A stretch of DNA of 64,000 nucleotides from an uncultured Opitutia bacterium. GTDB taxonomy: Bacteria > Verrucomicrobiota > Verrucomicrobiia > Opitutales > CAJWYM01. A program made the translations under genes and the position numbers. Below are positions 37,355-46,169 of the stretch, piece after piece. The notes beneath the pieces are model-generated. The model saw nothing but the letters and a program-made list of their open reading frames with translations, was not told where the DNA came from and did no database searches. Position 1 is the stretch's first letter. Every line of letters begins with the position of its first letter. The stretch spans positions 1-64,000 of the forward strand of contig CAJWYM010000001.1 of the NCBI GenBank assembly GCA_913049555.1. The letters are read 5' to 3'.

Positions 37355-39439
37355 ATGAAAGACTTATCAAAGTGTAGAAACATCGGGATTTTTGCCCATG
37401 TGGATGCGGGTAAAACAACGACAACAGAGCGAATCTTAAAGCTCACTGGAAAAATTCATAAAATTGGTGAGGTTCATGATGGTGCGGCCACTACTGACTT
37501 TATGGAACAAGAGCAAGAGCGAGGTATTACGATTCAATCAGCGGCTACAACTTGTTTTTGGAATGATTATAATTTTAATATTATTGACACCCCTGGGCAC
37601 GTAGATTTTACGATTGAAGTGTATCGTTCTCTGAAAGTACTCGATGGGGGGGTTGGAGTTTTTTGTGGTTCCGGTGGTGTAGAGCCTCAGTCAGAAACCA
37701 ACTGGCGCTATGCCAACGACTCCAAAGTCGCGCGGTTGATCTATGTCAACAAGCTCGACAGAATTGGTGCTGATTTTTATAGAGTTGTTGATCAAGTTAG
37801 GGATGTTTTGGGAGCCAATGCCCTAGTGATGACTCTTCCTGTTGGCACTGAAAGTGACTTGAAGGGAGTTGTGGATCTTCTCACTCGCAAAGCGTGGATT
37901 TGGGATGAATCTGGAGATCCTTTAAAATATACAGTCGAAGAAGTTCCTGCTGATATGGTTGATAAAGTAGAAGAATTTCGTGAGCAACTTATTGAAACTG
38001 CTGTAGAGCAAGACGATGATGCGATGGAACTCTACCTAGGAGGTGAAGAACCAAGCGTAGAGGTTATTAAAAAATGCATCCGTAAAGGAACGATCAATTT
38101 AGACTTTTTTCCAACTTATTGTGGGTCTTCCTTCAAAAATAAAGGCGTACAACTTATTCTCAACGCTGTGATTGATTATTTGCCTGCTCCTCATGAGGTA
38201 AATCCTCAGCCTGAAATAGATTTGGAAGGCAATCCGACGGGTGAGTTTGCAATTGTTGATGAATCTAAGCCATTGCGTGCCTTGGCATTCAAAATCATGG
38301 ATGACAAGTACGGTGCTCTAACTTTTACTAGAATCTATTCAGGTTCGATCAACAAAGGTATGACTGTATTGAACACTGCTACTGGTAAAAAAGAACGTAT
38401 CGGTCGTATTGTTCAAATGCATGCTGACAACCGCGAAGAAATTGAGTTGGCATCTGCTGGGGACATTGTTGCACTCTTGGGTCTCAAAAATGTTCAAACA
38501 GGGCATACCCTTTGTGACAAAGACCAACCTGCGACCCTTGAGCCGATGGTATTTCCAGACCCAGTAATTTCGATTGCAATCAGCACTAAAGACAAAGGAC
38601 AGGCAGAGAAACTAGGGGTGGCACTAGGTAAAATGATTCAAGAAGATCCATCCTTTAGGGTGGAAACCGACGAAGACAGTGGAGAAACTATTTTAAAGGG
38701 AATGGGAGAACTTCATTTAGATATTAAGGTGGATATCTTGAAAAGAACTCATGGAGTGGAAGTGGATGTGGGCAAGCCTCAAGTTGCTTATCGTGAAACA
38801 ATCACACAAAGAACCGAAGATTCATACACCCACAAAAAACAATCGGGTGGGTCCGGTCAATATGCAAAGATCGACTACGTAGTAGAGCCTTTGGAGCCTG
38901 GAAATGGCTTTGAGTTTGAGTCCAAAATCGTTGGGGGAAATGTTCCGAAGGAATACATACCTGCGGTTCAGAAGGGATTTGAGCAATCCTTAGATAAAGG
39001 GGTTCTTGCTGGTTTTCCATGTTTGGATTTTAAAGTGACACTCATAGATGGTGGTTTTCATGCGGTGGATTCCTCAGCGGTTGCTTTTGAAATTGCTTCC
39101 AGAGCTGCTTACCGTCAAACCATGCCTAAAGCTGGGGCAGAACTCTTGGAGCCTATGATGAAATTAGATGTTTATGTACCTGAGGATAATATGGGAGACA
39201 CGATCTCAGATTTGAACCGACGTCGGGGAATGATAAGTTCTCAAAACGCAACTGCAACAGGGGTTCATATTAAAGCGGAGGCTCCACTCAGTGAAATGTT
39301 TGGTTACATTGGTGCATTGAGGACAATGACCTCAGGAAGAGGTCAGTTTTCTATGGAATTTTCTCATTATGCAGCTTGTCCTCGCAATATTAAAGAGGAA
39401 GTTATTAAAGAAGTTCTGGATAGAAATGCTAAAAAATAG
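37355..39439 (+). CDS. fusA: Translation elongation factor G
   Basis: GTPase that moves tRNA and mRNA through the ribosome. The G motifs are G1 HVDAGKTT, G2 in the RGITIQSA loop, G3 DTPGHVDF and G4 NKLD. At 694 residues all five domains are present, ending with the domain IV/V part [14 protein letters not shown] and SHYAACPRN. The gene stands alone, away from rpsL-rpsG and tuf, and is closed by a terminator at 39463. It may be one of several EF-G genes in the genome; that cannot be decided here. Confidence 0.95.
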   Translation: MKDLSKCRNIGIFAHVDAGKTTTTERILKLTGKIHKIGEVHDGAATTDFMEQEQERGITIQSAATTCFWNDYNFNIIDTPGHVDFTIEVYRSLKVLDGGVGVFCGSGGVEPQSETNWRYANDSKVARLIYVNKLDRIGADFYRVVDQVRDVLGANALVMTLPVGTESDLKGVVDLLTRKAWIWDESGDPLKYTVEEVPADMVDKVEEFREQLIETAVEQDDDAMELYLGGEEPSVEVIKKCIRKGTINLDFFPTYCGSSFKNKGVQLILNAVIDYLPAPHEVNPQPEIDLEGNPTGEFAIVDESKPLRALAFKIMDDKYGALTFTRIYSGSINKGMTVLNTATGKKERIGRIVQMHADNREEIELASAGDIVALLGLKNVQTGHTLCDKDQPATLEPMVFPDPVISIAISTKDKGQAEKLGVALGKMIQEDPSFRVETDEDSGETILKGMGELHLDIKVDILKRTHGVEVDVGKPQVAYRETITQRTEDSYTHKKQSGGSGQYAKIDYVVEPLEPGNGFEFESKIVGGNVPKEYIPAVQKGFEQSLDKGVLAGFPCLDFKVTLIDGGFHAVDSSAVAFEIASRAAYRQTMPKAGAELLEPMMKLDVYVPEDNMGDTISDLNRRRGMISSQNATATGVHIKAEAPLSEMFGYIGALRTMTSGRGQFSMEFSHYAACPRNIKEEVIKEVLDRNAKK

Positions 39440-39462
39440 TTAAAATTTCTATCAATTTTTTG

Positions 39463-39494
39463 AAGGCTGAATTAAAACGATTCAGCCTTTTTTT
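39463..39494 (+). terminator. Rho-independent terminator of fusA
   Basis: A perfect 10-base stem (AAGGCTGAAT at 39463-39472 with its complement at 39480-39489), a seven-base loop and a run of seven T, starting 24 bases after the fusA stop. Confidence 0.92.
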
Positions 39495-39674
39495 GTCTTA
39501 GAAGGAAGTCTTAATCGTTGAATAGATTATAACCTGAATTCTTCATTAGAAATTTGATTCTGCGCTTCACAGATTCGGCTATTATTGGTTAAGTATAATG
39601 ATCTTTAAATTCAATCTCATTTTCTATTTCATCTTTTGAATTAAAACAGAATGGTCTATGGTTGATTGAATTTT

Positions 39675-40568
39675 TTAAGCCTCTTTGGATAGATTTTTCC
39701 TGTTGTTTTTGAAGTGCATTCGGCAAACAATCCCTACTCCAATAGTGCCTAAAATTACTGAGTAAAACTGGCCTTTAGAAATACTGAATATTAAGTCAGA
39801 ATCAGGTTCCCGAAAGAATTCCCCTACGATTCTAACGACCGCATAAAAAATAAGAAACTCACCAGTTAGAACCCCATGCGCTTCAGACTTTGTTATTCCT
39901 CGATTTTTCCATAAACGAAATTGAGCAAATAAAAAAAGTAAAAGGCCTTCTAAAAATGCGGCATAAAGTTGTGAGGGATGTCTTGGAAGTCTTGCGAGAA
40001 TTCCGAACTCTGGGATGTATTCTAGAGGAGCTTTTGGGAAAATAATTGCCCATGACACTTCTGTAATTTTTCCATAAAGTTCGCCATTTATAAAATTAGC
40101 AATTCTACCAAAGAAGATGCCAGCAGGAGCAAGGGTTACAGTAATGTCTGCCAATTTCCAAACAGGAATTTTGAGGTTTCTTCCTGTCCAAATAATAGCA
40201 AATGCAACCCCTGCAAAGCCTCCATGGCTTGCCATACCACCCTCCCAAACTTTGAAAAGGTTGAATGGGTTTTGAATTAAACTATCGAATGAGTAAAGAA
40301 GCATATATCCCATCCTTCCTCCTAGTAAAACCCCCAAAATGATGGCTGTTATATAATTGCTTTGCTGTTCCGGATTTAAAGGAGATTTTCCTTTTTTGTA
40401 ATAAATTCGGAGCAGGAGTGCCGCCACAAAAAAACCAAGTAAGTAAGATAGACCATAATAGCGGATGCCATCAATTTTGATAAACTCTACCCATGAATCA
40501 GGAAATTTAAATATAAATGGACTCAAATCATGGGTCCAATAGTCTTGAGATTCGATCGTTGGTTTCAC
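39675..40568 (-). CDS. lgt: Prolipoprotein diacylglyceryl transferase
   Basis: Inner-membrane enzyme that attaches diacylglycerol to the lipobox cysteine of prolipoproteins. The signatures are GGRMGYMLLYSF, GGMASHGGFAGVAFAI and the Lgt motif GRIANFINGELYG, with about seven hydrophobic segments over 297 residues. The presence of Lgt fits the lipoprotein signals seen at 47494 and 57647. It is a single gene. Confidence 0.95.
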   Translation of the reverse strand: MKPTIESQDYWTHDLSPFIFKFPDSWVEFIKIDGIRYYGLSYLLGFFVAALLLRIYYKKGKSPLNPEQQSNYITAIILGVLLGGRMGYMLLYSFDSLIQNPFNLFKVWEGGMASHGGFAGVAFAIIWTGRNLKIPVWKLADITVTLAPAGIFFGRIANFINGELYGKITEVSWAIIFPKAPLEYIPEFGILARLPRHPSQLYAAFLEGLLLFLFAQFRLWKNRGITKSEAHGVLTGEFLIFYAVVRIVGEFFREPDSDLIFSISKGQFYSVILGTIGVGIVCRMHFKNNRKNLSKEA

Positions 40569-40947
40569 TATTTATTAAGATGTATATTACGAAATCAGTC
40601 GATTTAAAATATAAGACTTTGATGTGCTGGATTAAAGACCAAAAAAAGAGCTCCTGAATTTGTAAAATTTAACGACAAGCGATGAGTCAATAAAATCAAT
40701 TATTCAGAGAGTGGAACGTTTCATTTTCAAACCTAATTTATCACAAGCGTTTGCTTGTTCTGCATACTCAATTATCAAAATAAAACTAGAAGCAATATTT
40801 TCATTTCCTTTAAGTTTGTTCTTTTTAGTTAAAGGAATAGCAACGTTGACAATTTCAAAATTCTATTAAATTTATTCAATAATCTTGAATTTGCCTAAGT
40901 AATTAATCATTATGCAATCTCATTCTAATATATATTATAACAACCCT
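40569..40947. other. Divergent gap between lgt and the yjfI-like gene
   Basis: This ~380-base gap contains no complete gene. On the minus strand an open frame without a start codon (40704-40862) reads like a protein C-terminus and may be a gene fossil. A TTGACA at 40846-40851 points towards the yjfI-like gene but has no good -10 partner at normal spacing. Confidence 0.4.
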
Positions 40948-41364
40948 ATGAATTTAAATAATATAAAAATCCATGTTCGAAAACAAGAATCTCTCGATCG
41001 ATTTCTTAATTTAAACGGTTTTTCAGTGGAGGAGTCCAAAGATATTTTAAAAGTTCAAAGGGAGGATGAATTACCGGTTTATTTACACGTAGGTGAGAAT
41101 GGAATTTACTTCGAAGTGGACTTAGGAAATATTTCACAAATGGCAAGTGCAGATCTTTACGTAAAACTGTTGGAGTTGAATACTCAGGTTTTACCTGTCA
41201 GTTTTGGTATTGATAACACTCAGGAAGAGGACCCTCGATTGGTTCTAGTTGAGAGTCGAGAGTTCAGCGATTTAAATGATGATGAATTTCTAAGTGTTTT
41301 CGATGCCCTAGAGCTCGCTGTGGATAAAGCAGAAAATTTATTGAGTAAATATATAGAATCTTAA
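40948..41364 (+). CDS. YjfI/DUF2170-like protein
   Basis: A small acidic protein of 138 residues when started at the ATG 40948 (an upstream ATG at 40912 would add 12 residues). It resembles the DUF2170 (YjfI) family: an N-terminal part with strands around PVYLHVGENGIYFEVDL, a middle VLPVSFGID and a C-terminal helix SVFDALELAVDKAENLLSKY. In enterobacteria yjfI stands directly before a pspA-type gene, as here (20 bases). The family name is a judgement by pattern and position; a CesT/YbjN-like chaperone fold is an alternative. Confidence 0.55.
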   Translation: MNLNNIKIHVRKQESLDRFLNLNGFSVEESKDILKVQREDELPVYLHVGENGIYFEVDLGNISQMASADLYVKLLELNTQVLPVSFGIDNTQEEDPRLVLVESREFSDLNDDEFLSVFDALELAVDKAENLLSKYIES

Positions 41365-41384
41365 TCGTTATAATAAGGATATAA

Positions 41385-42071
41385 ATGAGTATTTTTTCAA
41401 GAATTTTTAAAATCGGGCAAGCTTCAGCAAATAAGGCAATTGATAAATTGGAAAAGCCTGAACTTATGCTTGACCAAGCAATCCGAGATAAGGAGAATCA
41501 AATTAAAGAAGCCAAGCGTTCAGTTCAACAAGTGATTGCAACAGAAAGACAAGCAAAGGCTCAACTTGAAAAAGAAAAAAAAGGACAATTGACTTGGGAA
41601 CAGAAAGCTGAGTCGGCGCTCCGAGCGGGTCGAGAGGACTTAGCAGCAAAAGCTCTTCAACGTTCAGCTGAGGCAGAAACGAAGGCAAATGCTTTGGATT
41701 TACAGTGGCAGTCTCAAAGAACTGCGGTCGAAGATCTCAAGAAAGATATCCTTAAGATGGATGATGAGTTGTCCGAGTTTAAAAGAAATAAAGATTTTAT
41801 TATTGCGCAAAGTAAGACGGCTCAAATTAAAAAAGACATCTATGAGGCAAAAGCGAATATGTCTAAGGATTCTAGCGCTGACGATTTAATGGCCAGAATG
41901 AAAGCTAAAGCTGAAAGAACTTCCCACGAGGCTGATGCTGCCAAAGAAATGGCGGATTCTTTTTCTGGAGGGGATCGTTTGGAGAAAGAATTTGAATCGC
42001 TTGGTGAAGAAACTGTAGATTCTAATATTCAAGCCAAACTAGACGCATTGAAAGCAAAAGTTCAAAATTAG
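41385..42071 (+). CDS. PspA/IM30 family protein
   Basis: Membrane-stress protein that binds the inner membrane and forms large helical assemblies. The 228 residues start with SIFSRIFKIGQASANKAIDKLEKPELMLDQAI, typical for the family, and are then almost entirely coiled coil (for example KSAEAETKANALDLQ region), ending with a helix. Together with the preceding yjfI-like gene it resembles the enterobacterial yjfI-yjfJ pair. The AAGGA before the ATG is one of the few fair ribosome sites in the window. The C-terminus lacks a long extension. Confidence 0.88.
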   Translation: MSIFSRIFKIGQASANKAIDKLEKPELMLDQAIRDKENQIKEAKRSVQQVIATERQAKAQLEKEKKGQLTWEQKAESALRAGREDLAAKALQRSAEAETKANALDLQWQSQRTAVEDLKKDILKMDDELSEFKRNKDFIIAQSKTAQIKKDIYEAKANMSKDSSADDLMARMKAKAERTSHEADAAKEMADSFSGGDRLEKEFESLGEETVDSNIQAKLDALKAKVQN

Positions 42072-42426
42072 TCTTTGGATTCACTGGTATTAATTTTGTG
42101 AAGCGATTGTATCAAGGGGTTTTGATTGACAATTGAGTGAGACTTAGAATTGCCCAAAAGTAACTCCTATAAAAATTGAAACACCGCAATTTTGGTGTAA
42201 ATTTAAGGAAAAGTTAAAATTTTTTAATTCAAATTTCGTTTTTGAAGAACGTGTTTTCAATCTTTTAGTTTTAGTGATCTTGGCTTTAGATTTCACAAAG
42301 CTTAAGGAAGTAGCTTTATAAATTTGATAGGTAAATTGCTAGGTATAATTGTTAGAGCGGAGAAAATATTTGAAGTCTTTTAAAAGTGCCAATAATTATT
42401 GAAAGATTCACAATGGGTATCGGATC
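42072..42426. other. Convergent gap between pspA and kinase genes
   Basis: No gene is called in this 355-base stretch between two convergent genes. On the minus strand an open frame of 64 codons without ATG (42144-42338) ends in GVTFGQF and might be a remnant. A TATAAT at 42344-42349 on the plus strand has no fitting -35 box and no gene in front of it. Confidence 0.4.
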
Positions 42427-45276
42427 CTATGGTTTTTTGACAGGAGTGAAACCGATATCGGTCATTTTCTTTAATCCTTCATTAGAAAGTAAATAATCTA
42501 TTAACAGTTGAGTGTTTTCTGAGGGTTCTTTTGCAATCAAATAAACTTTATCAGCATAGGCATATTTAGGTTCCGTATAGTTAATACCATCTACTTTCAA
42601 AACTTTTACTCGAGATAAATCTTTCACTTGACCGGATTCAAAAAAACCAACGCTGTTTTTGTTTGCGTTTAAAAGGGTGAACAATTCTTTGGGACTCTTT
42701 GCAATGTTACTAGAAGCATTCTCTTTAGGGGAAAAGCTCAATTTAAAAATTTGAGATGGGAAATTCGAGGAGTCCCCAGCAGTCTTGGATTCAAATAATT
42801 CCGTAATCATTTCATACTTAATGTTGTCTTCATTTGTTTGAGAACTAGTGATGAAAATCAAGGACGATTTAATTATAGGATTGACCAAATAACCTCTTTT
42901 TTCAAGGTTACCTTTCGATATTAGTTGAGTATCCTTCAATTCTAAAATGGAAACTTCATCCTCTTCTAGCTGGTAAAGACTATCCTTTATTTTAACATAA
43001 GATGTGGATTTAAATTTTGGAACCGAGAGATCCTCTAGAAGTGACAGTTTTAGAGGTTCAATCAAGTTTTTATTAAGATAAGGGTTGGTTCGTATGGATA
43101 CAGTTTTAAAACCGACCGTTGGATTGGAATTAATAGCTTTCAATGGTGATGAGTCTAATTTATCATCTTCATCAAATGCTATTTCAAGGCTTGTGCTAGC
43201 ATTGGCAGGGATTGGATTGGCTGTTCGGATAATGGTTTTTCTTTTGTATCCAACCGCTTCAATAGATCCGACTATCATAACATTAGCTGGAAGGATGTAA
43301 GTATTAGTTCCAGTCAATGGTTTGTTTCGTTTATTATTCACCCAGAGTTTATAAAATTTAGGACTCAATTCATTGCCATCAGAATCATTAATTGTTAACG
43401 CAAGTTGAGCTGTATTGATTTTTTCAATTCTAGGATTTGTGAAAGAGGCCCTGTCGTCATTAGAACCAAATCCTATCTTACCCGTTGAATCAAAGACCGT
43501 ACTTGATACAGAAAAAAGTTTTTCATTGTCGATAGAAACCTCAACCTGCTCCGCTATCCTTTCAAAATGCAAAACATGCCACTCTTCATCTTTAATCGCT
43601 CTCATATCCGCATTGAATTGAAGATCCGATTTTTTGCCGCTCTGGATTCTATAAATACTAGTCCTAATTTCTCCTTTGTACCCATAGCTATTAAGTTCTA
43701 ATACTGTAAAATTCCATTGGTTTTTGTATCCAAAAATAAAGACAACATCTGCATCATCCAAAGCAGTCGTGTTTGGCTCATTGGATTTGAATTCCATTTT
43801 AAATGAGAAGTTTTTAAATTCATCAGCATCATAAATAGCGAAGGTTCCTGGTCTGGGCCCCGTCAACTCTTTATCTGGTTTTTTGATCCTAAGTATATTT
43901 TTCCCTCCAATATATCTGGTTTCCCAGTTGTCTTGATTGATAAATTTGTAACTTTCAAGGGAACCAAGTGTATGGTCGCCAAAGTTTGATTTACTAAGTG
44001 AATCTATATACATCAACTGTGGTTCTACCTCTTGGTAAGGACTGACCGGTTTCTTGATGGGTAAAGGTGCTTTTACCGGTTTTTCTTTTGGGGTAAAATT
44101 TTGTTTTGCAGGAGTAGCGGGGGGGGGGTCAGGGAGAGAAACTTTTTGATTTTGAGTTGTAAGTTTTTTTTCTGAAATTTTCTCTGGCTTTTTGGCTTTT
44201 TGATTTTGAGGTTTGGCTTTGACTGGATTTTTTGGAATTTCCTTAGGATTGGGTGCTTTAAAATCTTTTTTATTATTCTCTGTTTTTTGAACGTTTTGCT
44301 TCTGTTCTGGATTGAGGTTTTCGGGTTCAGGACTCTCTCCAATTAGGAAAAATGAAAAGGCAGCCAAAGCAACTAAACCGGCGGAAGCAATAGACCATTT
44401 TAAGAAATTGTTTTCTTTGGAATTGATCCCTTGAAGATCGACAAGAAGATCCAAGGCATCCTGGTAGCGATCATTTGGGTTGTGCTCTAAGCACTTCTCA
44501 ATGATTTTGTCCCATTTAGGATCCAAACCTTTAATGGTTTTTGAGAGCATTTTAACATGCTTGCCGGGTTCTTTTCCAGTGATCAGGTAGTGAGCTATAA
44601 CTCCAATTGCATAATAATCAGCGCGTTTATCACCCATGCCTCCAGCCTCAACTTCTGGAGCCATATATCCTTCAGTGCCTCCAGTATACTGACCCGCCTG
44701 AGCTTGATCTTCTGCTAAATGCATAAAAGTGTTTTTGGTGTTTTTACTAGAATCCTCTTCGGGGTTTTCAGAGCTTTCTGGAGCCACCAACTGTGCAAGA
44801 CCAAAATCCGTAATTTTTACGGTTCCATCACTATCCACAAGAAAGTTTTCAGGTTTTAAATCTCGATGAATAATTCCTTTATTATGAGCATGCACGAGTG
44901 CAGACATAACTGAGAGTAGGGTAGCTTGAACTTCCTCAGGAGTCATTTTACCTCCGCTTGCAGCTAAGAAGTCTTCAATGGTCTGGCCATCAATGTAATC
45001 CATTACTAAGAAGTAAGAGTTGTTCTCTTCGCCAAAGTTATGAACTTCTACAATATTTGGATGCTTTAGAGTACCCAAAGTTTGGGCTTCCTGCTTGAAA
45101 ATAGCCACAAATTCAGGAGAGGCTGAAAACTCTTCAGGGAGAACTTTTAAGGCGAAACGTTTTTTAAGGTATTCATGTTGGGCTAAATAGACCACTCCCA
45201 TTCCTCCACGACCGATTTCTTTGATGATTGTATAATCACCAATTTTTTGGCCTGGTTCTTTTGAATCTGCTAACAT
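42427..45276 (-). CDS. Transmembrane Ser/Thr protein kinase with lectin-like and PstS-like outer domains
   Basis: A 949-residue receptor-type kinase. The kinase domain (about 15-280) is complete: glycine loop GRGGMGVVY, K44, HRDLKPEN with D139 and DFG D157. A membrane helix follows (about 294-313), then a Pro/Lys-rich linker to ~410. Outside are a concanavalin-like domain (about 440-620, WETRYIGGKNILRIKKP and the later SFKMEFKSN), a short beta domain, and a last part (about 790-949) that resembles the C-terminal half of PstS-type phosphate-binding proteins (NSVGFFESGQVKD, LIDYLLSNEGLKKMTDIGF). The linker contains a C10 run (44119-44128). It is the last gene behind an FHA and a PP2C gene. Confidence 0.9.
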   Translation of the reverse strand: MLADSKEPGQKIGDYTIIKEIGRGGMGVVYLAQHEYLKKRFALKVLPEEFSASPEFVAIFKQEAQTLGTLKHPNIVEVHNFGEENNSYFLVMDYIDGQTIEDFLAASGGKMTPEEVQATLLSVMSALVHAHNKGIIHRDLKPENFLVDSDGTVKITDFGLAQLVAPESSENPEEDSSKNTKNTFMHLAEDQAQAGQYTGGTEGYMAPEVEAGGMGDKRADYYAIGVIAHYLITGKEPGKHVKMLSKTIKGLDPKWDKIIEKCLEHNPNDRYQDALDLLVDLQGINSKENNFLKWSIASAGLVALAAFSFFLIGESPEPENLNPEQKQNVQKTENNKKDFKAPNPKEIPKNPVKAKPQNQKAKKPEKISEKKLTTQNQKVSLPDPPPATPAKQNFTPKEKPVKAPLPIKKPVSPYQEVEPQLMYIDSLSKSNFGDHTLGSLESYKFINQDNWETRYIGGKNILRIKKPDKELTGPRPGTFAIYDADEFKNFSFKMEFKSNEPNTTALDDADVVFIFGYKNQWNFTVLELNSYGYKGEIRTSIYRIQSGKKSDLQFNADMRAIKDEEWHVLHFERIAEQVEVSIDNEKLFSVSSTVFDSTGKIGFGSNDDRASFTNPRIEKINTAQLALTINDSDGNELSPKFYKLWVNNKRNKPLTGTNTYILPANVMIVGSIEAVGYKRKTIIRTANPIPANASTSLEIAFDEDDKLDSSPLKAINSNPTVGFKTVSIRTNPYLNKNLIEPLKLSLLEDLSVPKFKSTSYVKIKDSLYQLEEDEVSILELKDTQLISKGNLEKRGYLVNPIIKSSLIFITSSQTNEDNIKYEMITELFESKTAGDSSNFPSQIFKLSFSPKENASSNIAKSPKELFTLLNANKNSVGFFESGQVKDLSRVKVLKVDGINYTEPKYAYADKVYLIAKEPSENTQLLIDYLLSNEGLKKMTDIGFTPVKKP
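44119..44128 (-). repeat. Homopolymeric C10 tract within the kinase linker
   Basis: On the coding strand the codons for D383-P384-P385-P386 contain ten consecutive C. It is the longest G/C run in the window, which is otherwise AT-rich. Loss of one C leads to a stop after residue 400, gain of one to a stop after residue 427, both before the outer domains. Confidence 0.9.
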
Positions 45277-45287
45277 TGAAACCTCTT

Positions 45288-46166
45288 TTATTGAACTTCT
45301 ATTGTGAACAATTCAACCGTATCAGATTGTCCAAGGACTTTAAAGTCTCCAAGTAAGTTTATTTTTTTTCCGACAAATTGAGTTGCCGATTCCTTGGTGA
45401 GTAACATCCGGTGACCAATATTGCGAGTGGACTCAGACAATGCTTGGCAGAAATGGATATCACGACCAATTAATTTTTCATAACCATTGGGGGCGGTATC
45501 CCCTAAGCTCATCTTTCCATGATGGATAACAATTTGATAGTCGAGTTCTTTAGTAAGCTTTTCCTCGGTGATCCATGACAAAAACTTTAAAACTTGTTTT
45601 GCGGATTCATTATTTTTCTCAAAGGCAATAATTGGAGCATATGCAGACGGCAATGCGATTTCTCCATCATGCCTGAGCGCTTCTTTTTCTAACGAACTCT
45701 GCCAATTGGGTAGAATTTTTTGGATATACTCTTCATTGTAATTTTCACTTGTTCTGGAAGTGCCATAGATTCGTATCGCCATGAATAGATAATCTTTGTA
45801 ATCGAGTAAAAGCTTTTCTTCTTCCAATGGTATATGTAAAAGATCCTTTGCAATGTTATCAGTGGAACATTGAAAGAAAAAGTTTTTCTTAGCAATTTGA
45901 ATTCTATCCCCATTTTTAAGTATCGTGGATTGTTGTACTTTTCTGAAGTTTAAAAAAGTACCATTGGTGCTACCCAAATCAATAAGCCACCAATTACCAA
46001 GAGGATCGGGAGTCAGGGATATGTGAGTTCTAGATACCTGTGAGTCAGAGAGTTCTAAATCGCATTGCACGGAACGTCCTATTAAGAACGAGTTTGTAAA
46101 TTCAAGCGTATCGCCATTGAATAAAAGGGATGCTTTCTCTACTTTAGATTTGCTGAAAAGGGCCAT
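45288..46166 (-). CDS. FHA-domain protein with degenerate class III cyclase domain
   Basis: The first ~95 residues are a forkhead-associated domain that binds phosphothreonine peptides: G30-R31-S32, S45-R46-xx... H48 and N68-G69-T70 are in place. The rest (about 125-292) resembles a class III adenylate cyclase fold: IVIHHGKMSLGD, LIGRDIHFCQALSES, GHRMLLTKES. Where the catalytic F-D-I-x-GFT would be, the sequence reads YLFMAIRIYGTS, so the metal-binding aspartate is missing and the domain is probably inactive. It lies between the phosphatase and kinase genes on the same strand and is likely a kinase substrate or scaffold. Confidence 0.82.
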   Translation of the reverse strand: MALFSKSKVEKASLLFNGDTLEFTNSFLIGRSVQCDLELSDSQVSRTHISLTPDPLGNWWLIDLGSTNGTFLNFRKVQQSTILKNGDRIQIAKKNFFFQCSTDNIAKDLLHIPLEEEKLLLDYKDYLFMAIRIYGTSRTSENYNEEYIQKILPNWQSSLEKEALRHDGEIALPSAYAPIIAFEKNNESAKQVLKFLSWITEEKLTKELDYQIVIHHGKMSLGDTAPNGYEKLIGRDIHFCQALSESTRNIGHRMLLTKESATQFVGKKINLLGDFKVLGQSDTVELFTIEVQ

Positions 46167-46169
46167 ATT

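Noticed and set aside
40704-40740. Possible sigma-54 promoter before the yjfI-pspA pair (GTGGAACG...TTTC)
   Set aside because: The GG is not followed by GC at the required spacing.
42344-42349. TATAAT in the pspA-kinase gap as an sRNA promoter
   Set aside because: No -35 box, no terminator and no conserved structure visible.
44073-44342. Lys-rich 89-codon frame inside the kinase gene
   Set aside because: It is the shifted frame of the low-complexity kinase linker; it matters only as the product after loss of one C in the C10 run.
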